Assembly: GCA_023150935.1 (NCBI GenBank)
Contig: JAKLJW010000045.1
Location: 1 to 35,149 of the forward strand
Direction of reading: 5' to 3'
DNA from: Candidatus Binatia bacterium
GTDB taxonomy: Bacteria; Desulfobacterota; Binatia; HRBIN30
DNA length: 35,149 nucleotides
Shown here: one piece after another, positions 8,843-14,598 of the stretch
Layout of the letters: the number at the start of each line of letters is the position of its first letter
Position numbering within the stretch: position 1 is the first letter of the stretch
Translations under genes and position numbers: made by a program
Notes under the pieces: generated by a model
What the model saw: the letters and a program-made list of their open reading frames with translations, nothing else
Databases searched by the model: none
What the model was told of the DNA's origin: nothing

Positions 8843-10063
8843 TCACCCGATGGCGCCCTTCTCTTTGAGTGTGGCGATGTCGTCCCAGGTGTAGCCGTGC
8901 TCGAGCAATACCTCTTCGGTGTGCTCGCCGAGCTCGGGGGCGGCGCGGCGGATGCTCCCGGGCGTGCCGCTAAACTCGACCGGGCTGCGCACAACTCGGA
9001 TGTCCTCGCCGGTGCGATGTGGCACGGTCGCAAAGGCGTCGAGGGCGCGTGCCTGCGGGTCGTCGACCACCTCGCTGACAGTCTGCACCGGTGCCCACAC
9101 GAGATCGTGGGCGTCGAAGCGCGTTGCCCACTCGGCGCGCGGCCGGGTGGCGAAGATGCCATCGAGCAGTTCGATGAGCGCCATGCCGTTCTGGGCCCGC
9201 GCGAAGACGTCCGTGAAGCGCGGGTCGGCTGCCAGATCGGGGCGCTCGATAGCGGCACAGAACTGCGGCCAGTAGCGGTCGGCCTGCAACATGACGAGGT
9301 GAAACCAGCGGCCGTCGCCGGCGCGATAGTGGTTCCACAGGGGGTTCGGCACGGCGCGGCCTGTGGGGCTCGGGGTCAGGCCGGTCACCAGGCACGTCTG
9401 GATGTCGGTAGCCATCATCCACAGACCGGCCTGAAACAGGGACAGGTGCAAGTGCTGTCCTTCGCCGGTGCGTTCGCGGTGGTACAGCGCGGCACAGACG
9501 GCGCCGGCAAGCGAGAGTCCGGCCGGGTGGTCGCCCATCGCCGGCCGCTGCGTCGGCGGGGGTCCGTCCGGTTCCCCGAGTGCGGCCATGGCTCCGCTGC
9601 GCGCCCAGAAGGCCGCGTAGTCGAAAGCGGCGCGGTCCTTGTCCGGCCCGTCGAGGCCGTAGCCGGTCAGCGACGCGTAGATGAGGCGGGGGTTGTCGGG
9701 TTGTACTTCGGCGTACGAAAGACCGGCGCGCGCCAGAGCGGCCGGGCGCATGTTGGAGACGAAGACGTCGGCGCCGGCGATCAAGCGCCGCGCGACGGCG
9801 CGGCCTTCCGCGGTGTGGATGTCGGCGGTAACGCTGCGCTTGTTGCGGTTGTCGACTTCGAGCGCCGGGTTGACCGGTGGTACGAACGGAAAGCCGAGGG
9901 CCATCAATGCGCGAACCGGATCGCCGCCCGCGGGGTTCTCGATCTTGATCACGTCGGCGCCCCAATCGCCAAGCACCGCGGCGCACGCCGGTCCCGCGAC
10001 CCACATGCCCATCTCCACGACTTTGATTCCCTGCAGCGGCCCCCGATTCGTAACGTCAGTCAT
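8843..10063 (-). CDS. CaiB/BaiF family (class III) CoA-transferase
   Basis: Class III CoA-transferases move CoA between carboxylic acids through an aspartyl-CoA thioester, for example formyl-CoA:oxalate, carnitine or bile-acid CoA transfer. This 406-residue protein has the family N-terminus LQGIKVVEMGMWVAGP, the Rossmann segment GADVIKIENPAGGDP, NKRSVTADIHTAEGR, and GDHPAGLSLA, whose Asp178 aligns with the catalytic aspartate. The acid substrate cannot be told. The ATG at 10063 has GGAG 6 nt upstream; a TTG at 10069 is less likely. It stands alone, convergent with the small lipoprotein gene, without acyl-CoA dehydrogenases or hydratases beside it. Confidence 0.93.
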   Translation of the reverse strand: MTDVTNRGPLQGIKVVEMGMWVAGPACAAVLGDWGADVIKIENPAGGDPVRALMALGFPFVPPVNPALEVDNRNKRSVTADIHTAEGRAVARRLIAGADVFVSNMRPAALARAGLSYAEVQPDNPRLIYASLTGYGLDGPDKDRAAFDYAAFWARSGAMAALGEPDGPPPTQRPAMGDHPAGLSLAGAVCAALYHRERTGEGQHLHLSLFQAGLWMMATDIQTCLVTGLTPSPTGRAVPNPLWNHYRAGDGRWFHLVMLQADRYWPQFCAAIERPDLAADPRFTDVFARAQNGMALIELLDGIFATRPRAEWATRFDAHDLVWAPVQTVSEVVDDPQARALDAFATVPHRTGEDIRVVRSPVEFSGTPGSIRRAAPELGEHTEEVLLEHGYTWDDIATLKEKGAIG

Positions 10064-10569
10064 CAGCAACTCCTTTCAACCGCCCGCAGCCCGGGTCCCC
10101 TCGCGCCCCCTCGGCTCGCCGCTGCCCCGGGTTCGGTGTCGCCATCGCCTTTGCTGTCGATCCTCCCACGGCTTACTCGGCGCTCGCTGCCGAAGCAAAT
10201 ATTTGCCTCGCTTTCGATACCGATACCTGTGTTGGCGGCGGCGTGAAAGCGGGCAAGTCTGGCGAAGTCGGCCGACCTTCCGTGACACGGAATTGGGCGC
10301 TCTCGCCAGCGCGCCCGGCGTCGGGCATGCTGGGTTTGTGAAGAAATCTCCCGGCAAGGCGCCGATCCCGTTCACAAGTAGCGGCCCTTCTCTCGGGACG
10401 AACGGTGTGGCGATGCGTCGGGTGATTTTTTCACAAACTCATGCTGCACTCGGCAGTGAAACGTCTGCTGGTAGCGCCGCCAAGAACCGCAGCGCGGCTA
10501 CCCGTGACCTTCGTCCGGAACCCGTGGTAAGGAACCCCGGCACCTGACCGGAACTGCGGATTGCGAGCT
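10064..10569. other. 506-nt gap upstream of the restriction-modification operon
   Basis: No convincing gene is seen. The gap holds a perfect 12-nt palindrome GCAAATATTTGC (10195-10206) and an inverted pair of TTTGTGAA-type sequences (10332-10348 and 10424-10440) with a third TTCACAA at 10371. It should contain the promoter of the R gene and perhaps the left boundary of the acquired block. The sequence is more AT-rich around the palindromes than its surroundings. Confidence 0.5.
10332..10440. promoter_or_regulatory. Widely spaced inverted repeat upstream of the R gene
   Basis: GGGTTTGTGAAGAAATC (10332-10348) is matched at 15 of 17 positions by the reverse complement of GATTTTTTCACAAACTC (10424-10440). 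A direct extra half-site, TTCACAA, lies at 10371-10377. Operator half-sites for a regulator of the restriction operon, or an island end, are both possible. Only the repeat itself is seen directly. Confidence 0.35.
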
Positions 10570-13500
10570 ATGGCACAGGTCGTCATCGAGAACCCCATCC
10601 TGAACTCCCCCTTCGAGGAGCCGAAGCGGCACTTCCGCTTCGATGACGAGGGCATCACGGACGAAATCGTCGACGAGCGCCGCATCAGCTCCTATTTCAT
10701 CCCGATAGCCCAGCCGAAGAAGAAAGGCAGAAAACAGCTCGCCTTCGACACCGAATGGACGAAGGACCGCATCGAAGAGAACAAGGAAATCAACCGCGTC
10801 CGCCAGCGTGTCTCCATGTGGCGAGCCGGCGGCTACGTCGGCGTCACGCCGACCACGAGCGCCCTTCTCCAATACTGGCGCAATCCCGAGCGCGAACGAA
10901 AGCTCTTCTTCTGCCAGATCGAGGCCCTCGAAACCGCCATCTACATCACCGAGGTTGCGAAGAAATACGGCGACGCCTGGATTGAGAACCACATCCGCTC
11001 TGCAAACGACAGCTCGAACCCCGGCCTTCCCCGGATGGCCCTCAAGATGGCCACCGGGTCCGGCAAGACCGTGGTCATGGCCATGCTCATCGCCTGGCAC
11101 ACGTTGAACAAGCTTGCCGACCCGCAGAATGCGCACTTTAGCGACGCGTTCCTCATCGTCACCCCCGGAATCACCATCCGCGACCGGCTCCGTGTCCTCC
11201 TCCCGAACGACCCGAACAACTACTACCGACAGCGCGACATCGTGCCCGGCTACGTGCTGGAGAAGCTCGGGCGCGCAAGTATCCTCATCACCAACTTCCA
11301 CGCTTTCCGGCCGCGCGAGAAGGTCCAGGCCGGAAAGCTCACGAAGTCGATTCTCGCCAGAGGCGGCAACGGTGCGTTCACCGAAACCCAGGACCAGATG
11401 GTCCGGCGTGTGTGCCGGGAGCTGGGCTCCAAGAAGAACATCGTCGTCATCAACGACGAGGCCCACCACTGCTACCGGAGAAAGCCCGACGGCGAGGAAA
11501 TCACTCTCAAGGGCGACGAGCGCAAAGAGGCGGCGAAACGGGACGAGGAGGCCCGCGTCTGGATTTCCGGCCTCGAAGCCGTCAAACGGAAGATCGGTGT
11601 GAAGGTCATCCACGACCTTTCCGCGACGCCGTTCTTTCTCCGCGGCTCTGGCTACCCGGAGGGAACGCTCTTCCCCTGGGTGGTTTCCGACTTCTCTCTC
11701 ATCGACGCCATCGAGTGCGGGATCGTGAAAGTGCCGCGCGTTCCGGTTGCGGATGACTCCGTGGTCGGAGAGCAGCCCACCTACCGTGACCTCTGGCTTC
11801 GCATCCGGGACCACCTCCCCAGGAAGGGACGCGGGACCGAAGCCGTGGGCGGCGAGCCGAAACTCCCCGCCGAGCTGGAAGGCGCGCTCCACAGCCTCTA
11901 CGGAAACTACGAGAAATACTTCGCGCTCTGGAAGAAGAACGACGACGCCCAGGCAAAGGGTCTTACGCCGCCGGTCTTCATCGTCGTGTGCAACAACACG
12001 AACGTCTCGAAGCTCGTCTTCGACTACGTCGCCGGATGGGAGAAGCAGATCAAAGGGAAGACCGTTGTCGTTCCGGGACGGCTCCCCATCTTCAGCAACG
12101 AGAAGAACGGAGGATGGAGCGCTCGGCCGAATTCCATTCTCGTCGACAGCGCGCAACTCGAATCCGGCGACGCGATGAGCGCCGACTTCAAGAAGATGGC
12201 AGCGCGCGAAATCGACGAGTTCAAAGCCGAGTATCGCGTGCGGTTCCCCGGCCGCGACGCGGAGGCTCTCACCGACGAAGACCTTCTTCGCGAAGTCATG
12301 AACACCGTCGGGAAGGCCGGAAAGCTCGGCGAGGACGTGAAGTGCGTCGTGAGTGTTTCCATGCTCACGGAGGGATGGGACGCGAACACGGTGACACACA
12401 TCCTCGGCGTGCGCGCCTTCGGAACGCAACTTCTCTGCGAACAGGTGGTCGGCCGCGCGCTTCGGCGTATGAGCTACGCACCGGCGCCGCAGTCCATTTC
12501 CTACGCCGGGCAAACGGCGACTTTCGAGGGCTTCCCTCCCGAGTATGCCGAGGTTTACGGCGTTCCCTTCTCCTTCATCCCGTGCAGCGGCTCCCAGAAA
12601 GAGCCCAGGCCCGGCCCCCTTCCGACCCGCGTTCGCGCGCTCGAAGACCGCAGCCAGTGCGAAATCGCCTTCCCGCGGCTTCTGGGCTACCGCTACGATG
12701 TCGGCGAAGAACGCATCGAGGCGCGCTTCACCGACGACTCGAAACTCGCGCTCACCACGGCCGACCTTCCGACGAAGACGGAGCTGGACCCCATCGTCGG
12801 AGAGAAGAGCGTGCACACGCTCGACGAGCTTCGCCAGCGCCGCGAGAACGAAGTCGCTTTTGTCGTCACGCGCCGCACGCTGGAGAAGTATTTTCGCGAC
12901 GACGATGGAGGGGAGAAGCCGTGGCTCTTTCCACAGCTACTTCGCATCGCGAAGCGCTGGATCGAAGAATGCCTGACTTGCAAGGACAACACCTTCCCCC
13001 AGCTTCTCCTTCTCGCCGAGTTCTCCCACGATGCCGCAGACCGCATCTACAAGTCCGTCGTTACGGCAACCAACGGCGCGCCCGCCGTGAAACCGATTCT
13101 CCGCACTTACGACACCGTGGGCTCGACGCGCTACGTGGACTTCGACACGACGCGGAACGTCTACTCGACACGGCCCGACAAGTGCCACGTCTCGCATGTC
13201 GTCGCGGACACGGGTTCGTGGGAGCAGAAACTCGCGGAGAGCCTGGAGGACATGGACGAGGTGGTCCGCTACGTGAAGAATCACAACCTCGGGTTCACCA
13301 TCCCCTACTCGTTCAACGGCGAGGAACACCAATACCATCCGGATTTCGTCGCGTGCATCGACGACGGCCACGGCCGCGCTGACCTTCTTCACCTTCTCAT
13401 CGAGGTCACCGGCGAAAAGAAGAAGGACAAGGCCGCGAAGGTCACGACCGCGCGCACCCTCTGGGTTCCCGCCGTGAACAACCACGGGGGTTTCGGCCGC

Positions 13501-13584
13501 TGGGCGTTCCTCGAGGTCGTCGATCCGTGGAGCGCGAAGGCCATCATTCGCTCCGCCGTGCGCAAGGAGCGTTCTGCGGTATGA
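10570..13584 (+). CDS. Type III-like restriction helicase-nuclease, R subunit
   Basis: A 1004-residue cytoplasmic restriction enzyme subunit of the Res/DEAD type, close to what is annotated as the BPTD_3080-family restriction endonuclease. ATP-driven motor motifs are intact: Walker A MATGSGKT (about 160-167), DEAH box NDEAHH (Asp296), motif III LSATPFF (about 350), and motif VI QVVGRALRR (about 626-634). The C-terminus carries a PD-(D/E)XK-like nuclease core: HPDF (Asp925) and LIEVTGEKKKDK (Glu945). The usual E-x-K lysine position is a threonine, with lysines just downstream. The ATG at 10570 has only a weak GAG upstream. The stop overlaps the DUF4258 start (ATGA). It should act with the methyltransferase three genes downstream, cutting DNA that lacks the methyl mark. 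Confidence 0.92.
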   Translation: MAQVVIENPILNSPFEEPKRHFRFDDEGITDEIVDERRISSYFIPIAQPKKKGRKQLAFDTEWTKDRIEENKEINRVRQRVSMWRAGGYVGVTPTTSALLQYWRNPERERKLFFCQIEALETAIYITEVAKKYGDAWIENHIRSANDSSNPGLPRMALKMATGSGKTVVMAMLIAWHTLNKLADPQNAHFSDAFLIVTPGITIRDRLRVLLPNDPNNYYRQRDIVPGYVLEKLGRASILITNFHAFRPREKVQAGKLTKSILARGGNGAFTETQDQMVRRVCRELGSKKNIVVINDEAHHCYRRKPDGEEITLKGDERKEAAKRDEEARVWISGLEAVKRKIGVKVIHDLSATPFFLRGSGYPEGTLFPWVVSDFSLIDAIECGIVKVPRVPVADDSVVGEQPTYRDLWLRIRDHLPRKGRGTEAVGGEPKLPAELEGALHSLYGNYEKYFALWKKNDDAQAKGLTPPVFIVVCNNTNVSKLVFDYVAGWEKQIKGKTVVVPGRLPIFSNEKNGGWSARPNSILVDSAQLESGDAMSADFKKMAAREIDEFKAEYRVRFPGRDAEALTDEDLLREVMNTVGKAGKLGEDVKCVVSVSMLTEGWDANTVTHILGVRAFGTQLLCEQVVGRALRRMSYAPAPQSISYAGQTATFEGFPPEYAEVYGVPFSFIPCSGSQKEPRPGPLPTRVRALEDRSQCEIAFPRLLGYRYDVGEERIEARFTDDSKLALTTADLPTKTELDPIVGEKSVHTLDELRQRRENEVAFVVTRRTLEKYFRDDDGGEKPWLFPQLLRIAKRWIEECLTCKDNTFPQLLLLAEFSHDAADRIYKSVVTATNGAPAVKPILRTYDTVGSTRYVDFDTTRNVYSTRPDKCHVSHVVADTGSWEQKLAESLEDMDEVVRYVKNHNLGFTIPYSFNGEEHQYHPDFVACIDDGHGRADLLHLLIEVTGEKKKDKAAKVTTARTLWVPAVNNHGGFGRWAFLEVVDPWSAKAIIRSAVRKERSAV

Positions 13585-13907
13585 TGCTCACGGAGATTCA
13601 GGATCTGGTCGGAAAGGGGCGTTACGAGTTCAGCGAACACGCTCAGCGAGAGCGGCTCGATGACGACCTCGACGTGAGTGAGATCGAGGTCGCGTTGCTC
13701 GCCGGGGAGATCCTGGAGCAGTACCCCGATGACCCTCGCGGAGAGAGCTGCCTCGTGCTGGGTTTCGCCGGCACACGCCCGGTCCATGTCGTCGCCGGCT
13801 GGGCATCGCGGGGCGACCTCGATCGTGCAATTCTGCGTCTGATCACCATTTACGTGCCGCAGCCGTCCAAGTGGAGCGACCCGCGCACGCGAGGAGGAAA
13901 GTCATGA
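13581..13907 (+). CDS. DUF4258 protein, toxin-like partner of a YgiT-type finger
   Basis: A 108-residue protein with the DUF4258 pattern: an early FSEHAQRERL, an acidic helix, then strands ending HVVAGW and LITIYVPQPSKW. DUF4258 proteins are frequently paired with YgiT/MqsA-type zinc-finger proteins and are thought to be RelE/MqsR-like small toxins; whether this one cleaves RNA is not shown by the sequence. It overlaps R by 4 nt (ATGATG, start 13581) and overlaps the zinc-finger gene by 4 nt, so it is a fully integrated member of the restriction operon. An alternative role is a regulator or accessory of the restriction system. Confidence 0.82.
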   Translation: MMLTEIQDLVGKGRYEFSEHAQRERLDDDLDVSEIEVALLAGEILEQYPDDPRGESCLVLGFAGTRPVHVVAGWASRGDLDRAILRLITIYVPQPSKWSDPRTRGGKS

Positions 13908-14149
13908 AGACGTTTGCCGACTGTTCGTTTTGCGGCGGCCAGGTCGACGAAGCGAGGATCACCTATGACTACCGCCGCCGAGGACACTTGCTGGTGTTCG
14001 AAAACGTCGCCGCGGGCGCCTGCCGGCAGTGCGGGGAAAAGTACTTTTCGCCGGATGTGCTGAAGCGCATGGACGAAGCGTTCCACGATGTGTTCGAACG
14101 CCAGAAGCCGCCGGCCCGGATGCTGCAAGTTCCTGCCGTCACGCTGTGA
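13904..14149 (+). CDS. YgiT-type zinc-finger protein, antitoxin-like
   Basis: An 81-residue protein with two CxxC pairs (Cys7/Cys10 and Cys40/Cys43), as in the N-terminal zinc domain of the MqsA/YgiT antitoxin. The C-terminal helix-turn-helix of full MqsA is absent; only a short helical tail follows, so it probably binds its partner without DNA binding of its own. The ATG at 13904 has GAGGAGGAAAG just upstream and overlaps the DUF4258 stop (ATGA). The pairing and coupling support a toxin-antitoxin-like module lying between R and M. Confidence 0.85.
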   Translation: MKTFADCSFCGGQVDEARITYDYRRRGHLLVFENVAAGACRQCGEKYFSPDVLKRMDEAFHDVFERQKPPARMLQVPAVTL

Positions 14150-14151
14150 CG

Positions 14152-14595
14152 ATGAATCCGCAGATTACGCAGATTTTCACGGATTCGGAGGGGTCGAGGG
14201 ACCAGCGCACTCATGCGATCATTGGCGCCGCGATGAAGGTTCATCGCCAGCTCGGTCATGGCTTTCTGGAGGCCGTCTATCAGGAGGCTCTGGCAATCGA
14301 GTTTCGCAATCAGGGGATTCCGTCTCAGCGCGAGGTTCCCATTGCCGTTCGGTACAAGGGCGAATCTTTGTCCTGTACCTACCGAGCGGATTTTCTTTGC
14401 TTCGAAAGCGTCATCGTCGAATTGAAGGCTCTGACCGCCCTCGGTGGCACCGAAGAAGCACAGGTGATCAACTACCTGAAGGGAACCGGTATCGAAGTAG
14501 GTTTGCTCCTGAACTTCGGGGCGGCGAGCTTGCAGTTCAAGCGTCTCGTCTTCTCGAGGGAGCATCTGCGAAAATCCGCGAAATCTGCGGACTAG
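14152..14595 (+). CDS. GxxExxY protein, PD-(D/E)XK nuclease-like
   Basis: A 147-residue member of the GxxExxY family, related to PD-(D/E)XK nucleases. The motif GFLEAVY is at 37-43, and a nuclease-like core is visible as RADFLCFESVIVELKA (Asp80, Glu90, Lys92), followed by EEAQVINYLK. Biochemical function is unknown for the family. Odd features: the first ~13 residues and the last ~8 residues are translated from an inverted repeat (14154-14183 and 14563-14592) also found inside the methyltransferase gene. The gene begins 2 nt after the zinc-finger stop and ends 3 nt before the methyltransferase start. Base composition is lower in GC than its neighbours, suggesting later arrival. It may be a cargo or mobile-type gene rather than part of the restriction mechanism. 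Confidence 0.88.
   Translation: MNPQITQIFTDSEGSRDQRTHAIIGAAMKVHRQLGHGFLEAVYQEALAIEFRNQGIPSQREVPIAVRYKGESLSCTYRADFLCFESVIVELKALTALGGTEEAQVINYLKGTGIEVGLLLNFGAASLQFKRLVFSREHLRKSAKSAD
14154..14183 (+). repeat. Left inverted repeat of the GxxExxY gene
   Basis: A 30-nt segment starting TCCGCAGATTACGCAGATTT lies just after the start codon. It matches the reverse complement of the segment at the 3' end of the same gene at about 25 of 30 positions. The unit NCGCAGATT recurs in the hairpin within the methyltransferase gene. Confidence 0.85.
14563..14592 (-). repeat. Right inverted repeat of the GxxExxY gene
   Basis: Inverted copy of the left repeat. Its core reads GCGAAAATCCGCGAAATCTG on the plus strand and its outer end is CTGCGGA before the stop codon. 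It encodes the C-terminal RKSAKSAD residues, ends at the stop codon, and lies within 10 nt of the methyltransferase start, where a ribosome site would be expected. The exact inner boundary is approximate. Confidence 0.8.
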
Positions 14596-14598
14596 TTC

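Noticed and set aside
10498..12816. A 772-codon open frame on the minus strand opposite the restriction gene
   Set aside because: It is fully antisense to intact helicase motifs, lacks a ribosome site and has repetitive Val/Asp/Glu/Arg composition typical of a shadow of GC-rich coding DNA.
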